This document shows, one piece after another, positions 42,469-50,402 of a DNA stretch of 64,000 nucleotides. A program made the translations under genes and the position numbers. Below the pieces are notes generated by a model that did no database searches, was not told the DNA's origin, and was given only the letters and a program-made list of their open reading frames with translations. Origin of the DNA: Oceanispirochaeta sp963676905 (lineage in GTDB: Bacteria > Spirochaetota > Spirochaetia > DSM-2461); NCBI GenBank assembly GCA_963676905.2, contig CAXXVE010000002.1:248001-312000 (forward strand), read 5' to 3'. Every line of letters begins with the position of its first letter. The first letter of the stretch is position 1.

Positions 42469-43021
42469 GCGGAAGCAGAGTTTCCCGTACTGTATCACAG
42501 ATAATAGAGTATTTCATTGAAGGATAAGATTCGAACCAGTCATTCTCTGCGTTGACTCCTCCATCCGTGACGATACAGTGCATATGCGGTTTATAGGCAA
42601 GACCGACACTATGGCTTTGGAAGACAAGTATTACCCCAGGGGTTATCCCTGATTCTTTGCACATATTCTTGAATCCAAGATCTACCGCATGGAAAAACGA
42701 ACTGATGAACTGCCGACGATCTATCAGCCATAGCGTATTCATTTCTTCTGGGAGAGAGACTATCAGATGATAATGCCCCATGGGTAATATCTTGGCGTGC
42801 ATTTTACGGTTCCACTTTGCCTGATTCTTTTTAGAGCAATTCGGGCAACCCCGTTGATTGCAGGGATTGTATAAAACTGTATGGGTATGACATTTTGGGC
42901 AGTAGACGACACGTCCTCCCAAATCGATTGTACGGCAGGATAGAATATTGCTTGCGGCTTGTGCCTGTTCTTTATCTAATAGAGCTCCCGGCGTGGTTGC
43001 CCATATTTCGACCTGTGACAT
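42469..43021 (-). pseudogene. IS91-like transposase, 5' part (split by IS21)
   Basis: The start at 43021 follows GGGGGA. It covers the N-terminal zinc-finger segment (YCPKCHTHT, then CNQRGCPNCSKKNQAKWNRK) and the HUH motif PHMHCIVTDGG, and runs to DTVRETLLP, where IS21 is inserted. The matching C-terminal part is at 39690-40243. Confidence 0.9.
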
Positions 43022-43112
43022 AAAATCCCCCATTGCCATGCAATGGGGAACTGCTGAAAACAGTTTAGTGCTTCAATTCTTCAGGATTTTTTTTGATTTT
43101 TTTCTCATGTCG

Positions 43113-43223
43113 ACTTAACGCCCTTTTGAGCTGCAGCTCGTTTACTGGCGTGAAATCTGCCTGCGAAGCAGAACAGCAGATTTCATGATCAGTAGAGCTG
43201 ACTGCTCCAAAAGATTGTTACAT
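43113..43223 (-). repeat. attC site G (cassette 3)
   Basis: Ends are ACTTAAC (43113) and GTTACAT (43217-43223). Arms CTTTT/GAGCTG/CAGCTC and CTTTT-G-GAGCAG-T-CAGCTC pair with unpaired G and T. The TAA stop of the membrane protein lies inside the end (43218-43220). Confidence 0.87.
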
Positions 43224-43981
43224 GTCAATTTCATTCTTTATTTTATTCTTATCAATAAGTACGAATCTACAATAAGTGGTCAGTGTTAATAGTAAACCAG
43301 ATATAATTGCTAGAATAATTAAGAGTAATACATAACGTAATGTATTTGTCCCTAATTTTTCAAAAATTGTATTAATTTTTAACATAGATGATATAAATGA
43401 ACTTAAAACACCCCACACCCATGAAACAAAACCTAATATAATCGAGAGAACAATTGTTGTATCGAAATGCTCCTTTACTAGATTTAAACTTTTTTTCCAA
43501 ATCTTAAGTAAATTTAATTTTTCTGTATCCACAAAAGTCACGATATAAAATCCTGTTATATTTATTATAATAAACGCGAGCGTATCTATAGTCATTATTA
43601 AATAATATATAGCGGATGGGATATTTTTACCCGCCAATAAAGTAGGAACAAATTTTAATGCAACTATTATCATTTGGTAAGGTATATACACTTGAACTAA
43701 GAATCTAAATATTTTCTTAATACAATTTTTTCATAATTGTTATATTTTTCTTGATAAAAGTGAATTACAAATGTAAGAAAAATAATATTAAAAAGTAATG
43801 AAAATGTGCTTCCTGCTAACGGTGGTGTATAAATAGATAGCATTTGATAAAATAAATTATTACTAAAATAATAATCCAATATAAAAATCGGTATATAAAG
43901 CACAAGAAGATAAATAATAATCTTTTTTATATCGCTTTTAATTATTTTTGTACTGTCTTTTATGATATCAATTGAATTCAT
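43218..43981 (-). pseudogene. Multi-pass membrane protein, frameshifted (cassette 3)
   Basis: Two frames, 43981-43697 (94 codons) and 43691-43218 (157 codons), join into one protein. The first ends at KYLDS, and the second frame, read upstream of its apparent GTG, continues as FLVQVYIPYQMII. The joined protein has about six membrane helices (for example KKIIIYLLVLYIPIFILDYY and YVLLLIILAIISGLLLTL). No family is firmly recognised; the layout recalls large-conductance or glycerophosphoryl-type membrane domains. AAGGA precedes the ATG. The break may be decay, a sequencing error or programmed frameshifting; nothing in sequence decides. Confidence 0.6.
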
Positions 43982-44004
43982 TTTTTTTCCTTTTCTCTAT
44001 GTAC

Positions 44005-44174
44005 ATGTAACATCCAATTAACCTGCGTACCGGCCCGGCCCAGCCGGGTATTGGCGATTTTCTTGCTTTCCAGTGTATCCCCTTAACTGTTATACGGAAA
44101 CAACTTTTTGTTGTTCCTCCAGTTTCTGCAAGAAACTTGACAATAGGAACGACAGGTTCAATTGTTTGTTATGT
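44005..44174 (-). repeat. Long attC site H (cassette 2)
   Basis: Ends are ATGTAAC (44005) and GTTATGT (44168-44174). Arms CAATT/AACCTG/CGT and CAATT-G-AACCTG-T-CGT pair with the standard unpaired G and T. At 170 bases it is the longest site, with an extended middle part. The nucleotidyltransferase stop TAA (44169) lies inside the end. Confidence 0.85.
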
Positions 44175-44912
44175 GGTGATTTGTTCATTCCTCATATTCT
44201 CAACATTGTCTATAAGTGCCAATATTTCTTTTTTATTATTTGTTGGATTTAGATATTGATCCAAAAGGGATATATAATATTCACTGTAAGTGAAATTTAT
44301 GGCACATAAGTCATTACACGATTCATATATTGTCTTATGAAAAATATTATATTCTTTCATTAACTCAGGTCTAAAGGATTTAATAAGATCTTTACCAACC
44401 AATCTGGATATCTTTCTTATTTCATTTTCTTTTACTGTCTGAGCAAGACATTTTCTGTAATGGCCTATTAAATATTGCGTGTCTGGAGCCCAAAGTTTTG
44501 CTAACTGTTTTCCGTCAATAATTATTTCTTTTTTATAGTATTTATTATTACCGTATAAACAAAGTGAATCAGAGCATACTATCAGCCAGTAATCATAGTT
44601 TTCTTGAAGATATTTTTCATTTACAATATTAATATCTATACCGGTTAAGAATTTAATTTCAGAATTAATTTTCTTTTCATTCTTCAATAGTTCATTTGAT
44701 TTGATTGTATCATTATCTTTAGTTAGAATACATAAAACATCTAAGTCTGAGACTTCAGGAATTTCTTCACCTCTTGAAACAGAACCCTGCAGACGAATTT
44801 CTAATATTTTATCTCTATAACAACTTTTTAGTATTTTAACTGCTGCATCTATATACTTCATATATTGAGGTTTTATTTTTTTATATTCAGAAGTATTCTT
44901 CAATAATATCAT
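44169..44912 (-). CDS. Nucleotidyltransferase-fold protein (cassette 2)
   Basis: The 247-residue protein has the polymerase-beta-like nucleotidyltransferase motif GSVSRGEEIPEVSDLDVLCI (GS...SDLD) near residue 42, with a third possible acidic residue in GIDINIVN near 90. The C-terminal 120 residues are helical. The layout resembles antibiotic nucleotidyltransferases and MNT-type proteins of toxin-antitoxin pairs, but the exact group cannot be told. No ribosome binding site precedes the ATG and the leader in the cassette (about 70 bases) shows no promoter, so expression likely depends on readthrough. Confidence 0.75.
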   Translation of the reverse strand: MILLKNTSEYKKIKPQYMKYIDAAVKILKSCYRDKILEIRLQGSVSRGEEIPEVSDLDVLCILTKDNDTIKSNELLKNEKKINSEIKFLTGIDINIVNEKYLQENYDYWLIVCSDSLCLYGNNKYYKKEIIIDGKQLAKLWAPDTQYLIGHYRKCLAQTVKENEIRKISRLVGKDLIKSFRPELMKEYNIFHKTIYESCNDLCAINFTYSEYYISLLDQYLNPTNNKKEILALIDNVENMRNEQITT

Positions 44913-44974
44913 AGTGATTAATTGATTCCTAACTTATTTGATACCTATTATTTTTTCATTAAATTTCTCTATCT

Positions 44975-45073
44975 ACATAACACCCTTTTTAGCTGCAGGA
45001 GGTGGCAGCGTGCAAAATGAATGCATATACCTGGAACCTGACCCCGACTGTCTGCTACAAAAGATTGTTAAGT
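44975..45073 (-). repeat. attC site I (cassette 1, IS91-like copy 2)
   Basis: Ends are ACATAAC (44975) and GTTAAGT (45067-45073). Inside, the sequence is the same as attC site F, with extrahelical G and A. This is the first site of the array in transcription order. Confidence 0.85.
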
Positions 45074-45093
45074 CAGCATCATTTATAAGAAAT

Positions 45094-45273
45094 TCAATTC
45101 TTCTGCGGACTTACCTGCATAGTCTTTTCTTCTGAGAAAATAGTAAACGAGAGGCGTTCATAAGTAAAGGAGTTTAAAAATTTCAGAGAATCTGTTTCTG
45201 AGGTATTATATTTGCAATATGGCTGCTTTTGGAGACAGTCCTCGATTATGAATCTGTCTTCGTAGATGTTCAT
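45094..45273 (-). CDS. Small protein coupled to the IS91-like transposase, copy 2
   Basis: The 59-residue frame (NIYEDRFIIEDCLQKQPY...) starts at an ATG overlapping the transposase stop by ATGA and ends 20 bases before attC I. Conservation in both copies and fit to cassette spacing argue that it is real. No family is recognised. Confidence 0.45.
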   Translation of the reverse strand: MNIYEDRFIIEDCLQKQPYCKYNTSETDSLKFLNSFTYERLSFTIFSEEKTMQVSPQKN

Positions 45274-46367
45274 GCTATTCCTAAAAGTTGGCCGTGGCCT
45301 GGTGGCCAGCAATACTTTGACAGATATAATCTTACTATCAGCGGAAGAGGTTTCCCTCGACCAAAGACATCGATAGTTTCCAAGGGTGTATCGCATTCTG
45401 GACATGTCTCTTCGTCATCAATGATTTCTTTAACCCCACCAAGCTCTTCCACACGGATTCTTTCCAGTGTTTCAACTTGCCGGTTAGAATACAATCCATA
45501 GTTCCTGATCGTGACTGCTCCTTTCGGTGGTACATGATTAAAGTAACGTTCTCTGAATATCCGCATACTGAGTACTGTCTTTCTCGTTTCACCACGATAT
45601 CTCTCGTAAATTGTCGCGGTATCGTTATAGTTATCGAAATCAATGTCTTCTATATCCGAAATAAACCCACAGATGGATTTAGACAGGTAATCAACAATAT
45701 TGTCTCCATTGAACTTATGGATGGCCGGATAAACAGTGTACTCCCTATCCTGGCAGTTTCTTGTTTCAAAGCGGACAGTATTTCTTTTCACACCGGACAA
45801 TTTCTTAATAAAATGCGGAAGCAGAGTTTCCCGTACTGTATCACAGATAATAGAGTATTTCATTGAAGGATAAGATTCGAACCAGTCATTCTCTGCGTTG
45901 ACTCCTCCATCCGTGACGATACAGTGCATATGCGGTTTATAGGCAAGACCGACACTATGGCTTTGGAAGACAAGTATTACCCCAGGGGTTATCCCTGATT
46001 CTTTGCACATATTCTTGAATCCAAGATCTACCGCATGGAAAAACGAACTGATGAACTGCCGACGATCTATCAGCCATAGCGTATTCATTTCTTCAGGGAG
46101 AGAGACTATCAGATGATAATGCCCCATGGGTAATATCTTGGCGTGCATTTTACGGTTCCACTTTGCCTGATTCTTTTTAGAGCAATTCGGGCAACCCCGT
46201 TGATTGCAGGGATTGTATAAAACTGTATGGGTATGACATTTTGGGCAGTAGACGACACGTCCTCCCAAATCGATTGTACGGCAGGATAGAATATTGCTTG
46301 CGGCTTGTGCCTGTTCTTTATCTAATAGAACTCCCGGTGTGGTTGCCCATATTTCGACCTGTGACAT
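45270..46367 (-). CDS. IS91-family HUH transposase, intact
   Basis: This rolling-circle transposase has an N-terminal zinc finger (YCPKCHTHT, CNQRGCPNC) and the metal-binding HUH motif PHMHCIVTDGG near residue 145. The catalytic tyrosine lies in DYLSKSIC; most IS91 proteins have a second tyrosine four residues later, and here that position is isoleucine or serine, so it looks like a single-tyrosine form. FRERYFNHVPPKG and IRNYGLYSNRQVETL are family-typical, and the end carries a CPECDTPL finger. I prefer the ATG at 46367, five bases after GGGGG, over ATG 46385, which has no site. It is carried in an integron cassette. Confidence 0.85.
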   Translation of the reverse strand: MSQVEIWATTPGVLLDKEQAQAASNILSCRTIDLGGRVVYCPKCHTHTVLYNPCNQRGCPNCSKKNQAKWNRKMHAKILPMGHYHLIVSLPEEMNTLWLIDRRQFISSFFHAVDLGFKNMCKESGITPGVILVFQSHSVGLAYKPHMHCIVTDGGVNAENDWFESYPSMKYSIICDTVRETLLPHFIKKLSGVKRNTVRFETRNCQDREYTVYPAIHKFNGDNIVDYLSKSICGFISDIEDIDFDNYNDTATIYERYRGETRKTVLSMRIFRERYFNHVPPKGAVTIRNYGLYSNRQVETLERIRVEELGGVKEIIDDEETCPECDTPLETIDVFGRGKPLPLIVRLYLSKYCWPPGHGQLLGIA

Positions 46368-46373
46368 AAAATC

Positions 46374-46394
46374 CCCCATTGCCATGCAATGGGG
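46374..46394 (-). promoter_or_regulatory. Hairpin that may hide the transposase ribosome binding site
   Basis: CCCCATTG and CAATGGGG pair perfectly around a 5-base loop. The GGGG of the downstream arm is part of the GGGGGA site for the ATG at 46367, so folding would lower transposase translation. The same hairpin is present in copy 1. Confidence 0.5.
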
Positions 46395-46465
46395 AACTGC
46401 TGAAAACAGTTTAGTGCTTCAATTCTTCAGTGAATTTTTCTGATTTTTTCTCATGTCGACTTAAC

Positions 46466-46676
46466 ATAATTTATTCGTTGTTCTATATAATTCCCAGATT
46501 CACCCGGACACATGTTGAAGTGTATAGCGATTCAATGATATCCGGCTGATAATTCAGTATAAGTAGGTTATATCCACTGTTATGCTGACTCAGTATAATT
46601 CTAGCATTGATATTTAAATCGATCTATGTTCATTTTGAAATAAAAATAAACGAAAGATTTATTATGTTCTTTTCTG
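46466..46676. other. Non-coding right border of the cassette array
   Basis: This AT-rich stretch of about 210 bases separates the first cassette from the alpha-glucosidase gene. It is the place where an attI site would be expected. I found no integrase gene and no convincing attI; GTTATAT- and GTTATGC-like heptamers occur near 46569 and 46581 without matching arms. Confidence 0.35.
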
Positions 46677-48302
46677 TTAATCCAGAATTACGCCTTCCCA
46701 GGGTTTGAGGACAAGTTCATTCAGTTCTTCTATCTCTCTGTGCCCCGATGTCGAAAGCTGGGGAATCAGGGGGCGGGGGAGGGGAATGCTGTGGCTCCTG
46801 GGGCTGATATTCAAATAGATATACAGTTCCCGGCTCTCTGACTTGCGGGTGTATGCCAGGATGGTCTTCGGGCTGTCCAGCAATTTGAGGGAACCGGATT
46901 TAAGAGCGGAGCTGGAGCGGCGGAACTTTAAGAGGGCTTTATAGAAGTTCAGGAGGGAGGATGAATCCTTTGCCTGCCGTTCCACATTGATCCTTCTTCT
47001 CTCTGTGCTTACTGGAATCCAGGGTTTGTGATCCGAGAATCCCCCGTATTTGCTGCCGTCCCACTGAAGGGGAGTCCGGCACCCGTCGCGGTTCAGGCTG
47101 CCGTGGGTCATCTTATTGAAGACAGTAAAAAGAACATCAGGCAGAAAGCGGTAGGCATGGCTCACAGGGTCCATGGAGATACTCCGGGGCAGGGCCGCCT
47201 GGCTCATGCCTATCTCTTCACCGTAGTAGCTGACAGGAATGCCCCTGGCCGTATGCTGAAGGAGGGCCTGGAGGCGGAGGAGCCGTCTGCTGCCGAGGGT
47301 CGTCATCCGCCGCATTCTGTCGTGGTTGGCAAAGACCCAGGTTGGAATCCAGGGTTCGGGGAAGAACTCTTCATACTCTTTGATGAGTTTTTTAAGCGCC
47401 GGAGCCCTGAAGGGGGTGTAGATGCTTTTAAACAGGAAGGCCGCATGGAGTCCGTTGGGCTCTTCCTCCCCTGTAAACTCCTTCATCTCCTTCAAGGTGC
47501 CGAAGGTCTCTCCAATTAGAAATCTTTCATCATACTCCTCCATCAGGGCACGGAGCTCTCTGGTGAAACCTATGGTCTCGGGAAGGTTTTCTATCATCTC
47601 GGTGGAACGGAAGAGTTTGTGGTTGCTCTCGCCAGTGGGGACAAGCTGAAAGGAGAAGGGGTTGTCCCTGAACTCGGCATCCTCATATATGGCGCCGATG
47701 ATATCCAGACGGAATCCGTCCACTCCCTTCTCAAGCCAGAAGCGGAGGACATTGAACATCTCCTCCTTTACTTCCGGGTTTCTGTAATTCAGATCGGGCT
47801 GAAAGGGGAGGAACGCAGCCCAGTACCACTGGTCAGTGCGCTTGTCATACTGCCAGCCGCTTCCCTTGACCTGGCTTAACCAGTTGTTGGGGGGCTTGTT
47901 TCTGCCCTTGCCGTCCTTCCATATATACCAGTCCCTTTTGGGATTGTCCTTTGATGACGATGACTCTATGAACCAGGGGTGCTTGTCGCTGGTGTGGTTC
48001 ATCACCATATCAAGGACTATTTTCATACCTCTGCGGTGAACCTCTTTGATAAGGTGTTCACAGTCCTTCATGGTACCGTATTCGGGGGCAATGGCTCTGT
48101 AGTCGGATATGTCGTAGCCGAAGTCCTTTTGCGGGCTGGCAAAGAAGGGGGAGATCCAGATGGTCTCGAATCCAAGATCCTTTAAGTAATCCAGCCGGGA
48201 GATAATACCGGGCAGATCACCTATGCCGTCTCCGTTGCTGTCCTGAAAGGAACGGGGATAAATCTGATAGATGCTTGTCTCTTTCCACCAGTGGTTCTGC
48301 AT
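46677..48302 (-). CDS. GH13 alpha-glucosidase / oligo-1,6-glucosidase
   Basis: The 541-residue protein starts with HWWKETSIYQIYPRSFQDSN, the hallmark of the GH13 oligo-1,6-glucosidase subfamily. The conserved regions are VLDMVMNHTS (I), GFRLDII with the nucleophile aspartate (II), LIGETFGT with the acid/base glutamate (III) and VFANHDRMR (IV). There is no signal peptide, so it hydrolyses imported alpha-glucosides in the cytoplasm. I start at ATG 48302 after AGGAAAGG; the frame to 48332 lacks a site. No transporter is adjacent. Confidence 0.95.
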   Translation of the reverse strand: MQNHWWKETSIYQIYPRSFQDSNGDGIGDLPGIISRLDYLKDLGFETIWISPFFASPQKDFGYDISDYRAIAPEYGTMKDCEHLIKEVHRRGMKIVLDMVMNHTSDKHPWFIESSSSKDNPKRDWYIWKDGKGRNKPPNNWLSQVKGSGWQYDKRTDQWYWAAFLPFQPDLNYRNPEVKEEMFNVLRFWLEKGVDGFRLDIIGAIYEDAEFRDNPFSFQLVPTGESNHKLFRSTEMIENLPETIGFTRELRALMEEYDERFLIGETFGTLKEMKEFTGEEEPNGLHAAFLFKSIYTPFRAPALKKLIKEYEEFFPEPWIPTWVFANHDRMRRMTTLGSRRLLRLQALLQHTARGIPVSYYGEEIGMSQAALPRSISMDPVSHAYRFLPDVLFTVFNKMTHGSLNRDGCRTPLQWDGSKYGGFSDHKPWIPVSTERRRINVERQAKDSSSLLNFYKALLKFRRSSSALKSGSLKLLDSPKTILAYTRKSESRELYIYLNISPRSHSIPLPRPLIPQLSTSGHREIEELNELVLKPWEGVILD

Positions 48303-48479
48303 AGGCCTTTCCTGAAAGTTGAATCTACTCAATATAATAGACTAATTTTAAAAGATGGACATCTGTTTTGGGAAAAAAGATTGTGTCATTGTATATATTA
48401 AAAATTATATATTCTGTTCATACTTTTTTTATATTCAGAAGTTACTGTTGATGACATAACAAGTTTCGGAGGTTCACAA

Positions 48480-49007
48480 ATGAACAGATCAGTTGTTTTA
48501 TTATCCTTGCTGGTGTTGATGTCATATAGCCTTTTTGCTGAGGACTTCGGTTCTGCAGGAGCCATGGGAAAGTCTGAGTTTACACTGGAAGAGATGCTGG
48601 CCTATGCCATCCAGGATGAGTATCTTGCCCTGAACGAGTACAGGGCACTTATTAAAGAGTTTGGAGTGGACAGGCCCTATACAAATATTGCCAGAGCTGA
48701 AGAGTCCCATATCTCCTTTCTTGAAGATCTCTATCAAAAGTACGATTTGAGCATACCCGATGTGGATACAGGAGATCATATCGTTCTTCCCTCATCCCTG
48801 CAGGAGGCTGCGGAGATCGGAGTGGAAGCTGAAATCAACAATATTGCCATGTACGACAGGTTTCTGGACCAGGACATCCCTTCGGATGTAAAGGATGTCT
48901 TTATCTATCTCAGAGATGCATCAAAGAACCATTTGAGAGCCTTTGAACGCCAGCTCGAGAGAGGGACCGCCCCTGGCAGCAGGTCCGGAAATCAGGCCGG
49001 CCGCTGA
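48480..49007 (+). CDS. DUF2202 ferritin-like protein, exported
   Basis: A signal peptide (VVLLSLLVLMSYSLFAED) is followed by a four-helix-bundle domain of the DUF2202 family. The iron-type ligands are visible as glutamates in IQDEYLALNEYRALIKEFG (about residue 43-61) and RAEESHISFLEDLY, then VEAEINNIAMYDRFL and KNHLRAFERQLE in the second half. Function may be metal or peroxide handling in the periplasm. A CGGAGG site precedes the ATG. It appears monocistronic. Confidence 0.85.
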   Translation: MNRSVVLLSLLVLMSYSLFAEDFGSAGAMGKSEFTLEEMLAYAIQDEYLALNEYRALIKEFGVDRPYTNIARAEESHISFLEDLYQKYDLSIPDVDTGDHIVLPSSLQEAAEIGVEAEINNIAMYDRFLDQDIPSDVKDVFIYLRDASKNHLRAFERQLERGTAPGSRSGNQAGR

Positions 49008-49037
49008 AGAGTATAACTAACCTGCCTGAAAGCGCTG

Positions 49038-50402
49038 TCAGCTGATTCTGTACCGGACCACTTCGGCAGCGCCTTCGGCATAGTCTCTGAAGATTCCCGC
49101 ACCCTTTCCCCCGTTGATAGCGGCTCCCAGGCAGCTCTCCTCACTCAGATCAAGAAGGTTAACCCTCATCCCGTATTCAGCTTCCGCCGCCCGTATCAAA
49201 TGGCTGTTTTTTCGTATGCCGTTCCCCGCGGCGGCAAGGAACGACAGGTCCTCTCTTACATCCCCGGGTAGGTCCAGATAGAAGCGGCGGAGTTCATTGA
49301 CCATGCCCCGAACCGTGGCCTTCACCATCAGGGACGGGGTAAAGTTCCGGTCCGTCACATTCTTATACCATCCGTAACTGCGGTCTGCTCCCCGCTCTCC
49401 CAGAAAAAGGGGCATACACTCCATGTCATCATCGGATTCTGTAAAATCCAGATCCATCTCATCCATCTTCTTCAGAATACTCCCTGTTTCAGTGGACCCG
49501 AACAGGATGGCAGCCTGAGTGAAGAAGTCTTTGAGGATCATATAGGACTTTCCCCCGGAGAGGGAGAAGGCGGCAAAGAGGTAACCTTCATCCCCCAGGG
49601 CCCGTGTCTCAAACCCCTTGTACTGTCCGTATTCCTCTCTGGCAAAGGATATCTGACCGGCGGTACCGTAGTTTAAAAGAAGGCTCCGTTCCTTCTCTTT
49701 CACAGAACCCAGAAAGCTTGCCTGATTGTCGCCTATGGGCTGAACAACAGGGATGCCTCTGTAGCTGCCCAGAACTTCGGTGGAAGGGACTATATCGGGA
49801 AGAAACTCCCGGCACTTCAGGGGGAGCCTATCCATACTCCTTGAGTGTCTGCCTGTTTTTATATCTGCAATGCCCATACTGGCCCCCAGAGTAATGTCGG
49901 TAACGGGGACCTTCCTTCCTGTAAGGCGCATGGCGGCAAAGTCGCCTATATTGCAGAATTTCTGGGCATCCTCCGGAAACGATCCGTCCAGGATCAGGGA
50001 GCAGTGGGTCACAATGCCGTAGCCTGTATGGACGGGGTATCCCAGCTCTCCGGTAAGGTAGTCCTCCAGGGCAGGGGCTCCCTCTCCTGCGGGAAGCCGG
50101 CCTCTCTTGTTCTGCCATGTGTAGAAGGGGCTGACCGCATTTCCCTCTTCGTCCACATAGAGGATGCCGTGCATCTGGGCGCTTATGGAGCAGGAGCCGA
50201 TTTTCTCAGATGAAGCCTCAATAAGTTCATCCAGAATGGACTGCAGTGTGTCTGCAATGACAAGAGGGTCCTGTGTATACTCAATGCGGTCATCGAGGAA
50301 TCTGTTGTCCTTCTGAATGGTCCTGACAGTTTTGTGCTCTTTGAGGGAGTATAGTACTCCGCAGATTGTGGTTGTCCCGATGTCCAGTCCAATGATGTTC
50401 AT
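49038..50402 (-). CDS. FGGY-family carbohydrate kinase, sedoheptulokinase-like
   Basis: The 454-residue protein has two actin-like ATPase domains. The N-terminus IGLDIGTTTICGVLYS binds phosphate, CSISAQMHGILYVD near residue 70 is like the SxQMHG motif of sedoheptulokinases, and QPIGDNQASFLGSV near 215 carries the catalytic aspartate. NYGTAGQISF and the C-terminal FLAAAGNGIRKN close the ATP site. It should phosphorylate a ketose or related polyol. It is the last gene of the glycyl radical operon, overlapping the regulator gene by 4 bases (ATGA). The exact sugar is unknown. Confidence 0.85.
   Translation of the reverse strand: MNIIGLDIGTTTICGVLYSLKEHKTVRTIQKDNRFLDDRIEYTQDPLVIADTLQSILDELIEASSEKIGSCSISAQMHGILYVDEEGNAVSPFYTWQNKRGRLPAGEGAPALEDYLTGELGYPVHTGYGIVTHCSLILDGSFPEDAQKFCNIGDFAAMRLTGRKVPVTDITLGASMGIADIKTGRHSRSMDRLPLKCREFLPDIVPSTEVLGSYRGIPVVQPIGDNQASFLGSVKEKERSLLLNYGTAGQISFAREEYGQYKGFETRALGDEGYLFAAFSLSGGKSYMILKDFFTQAAILFGSTETGSILKKMDEMDLDFTESDDDMECMPLFLGERGADRSYGWYKNVTDRNFTPSLMVKATVRGMVNELRRFYLDLPGDVREDLSFLAAAGNGIRKNSHLIRAAEAEYGMRVNLLDLSEESCLGAAINGGKGAGIFRDYAEGAAEVVRYRIS

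Larger units (their letters stand above)
39401..43118 (-). mobile_element. Cassette 4: IS91-like transposase cassette, copy 1, interrupted by IS21
   Basis: The sequence from the attC F core to TTAAG at 43118 is nearly identical to 44981-46464, apart from the 2.2-kb IS21 insertion and a few substitutions. The two copies stop being alike exactly at the core sites (AA/C junctions on both sides), as expected for integrase-mediated cassette insertion rather than ordinary transposition. Confidence 0.75.
44981..46464 (-). mobile_element. Cassette 1: IS91-like transposase cassette, copy 2 (intact)
   Basis: The unit of about 1.48 kb runs from the attC I core to TTAAG at 46464. It holds the transposase, the coupled 59-codon frame and the attC site. 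Beyond 46465 the sequence is unrelated to that beside copy 1, so the copies share borders exactly at integron core sites. Confidence 0.75.
31617..46465 (-). mobile_element. Integron gene-cassette array without integrase (CALIN), nine attC sites
   Basis: Nine sites of 98-170 bases punctuate this AT-rich segment. All lie in the same orientation and sit 3' of minus-strand genes. Each has complementary 7-base ends (RYYYAAC-like and GTTRRRY-like on the plus strand). Just inside, the arms pair as 5 bases, an unpaired G, 6 bases, an unpaired T or A, then more pairing; these extrahelical bases always sit on the same arm. This is the defining geometry of folded attC sites. No tyrosine recombinase of the IntI type is encoded in the window and no attI was recognised. 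Cassettes in order of transcription are numbered 1 (46464) to 9 (about 31617). Confidence 0.88.

Noticed and set aside
44005..44097. Two separate attC sites between 44005 and 44174
   Set aside because: The outer arms CAATT/AACCTG/CGT pair across the whole 170 bases with the standard unpaired bases, while neither inner half shows this geometry, so one long site is the simpler reading.
46560..46600. A tenth attC or attI near the right border, from GTTATAT and GTTATGC heptamers
   Set aside because: No complementary arms with the two extrahelical bases could be found on either side.
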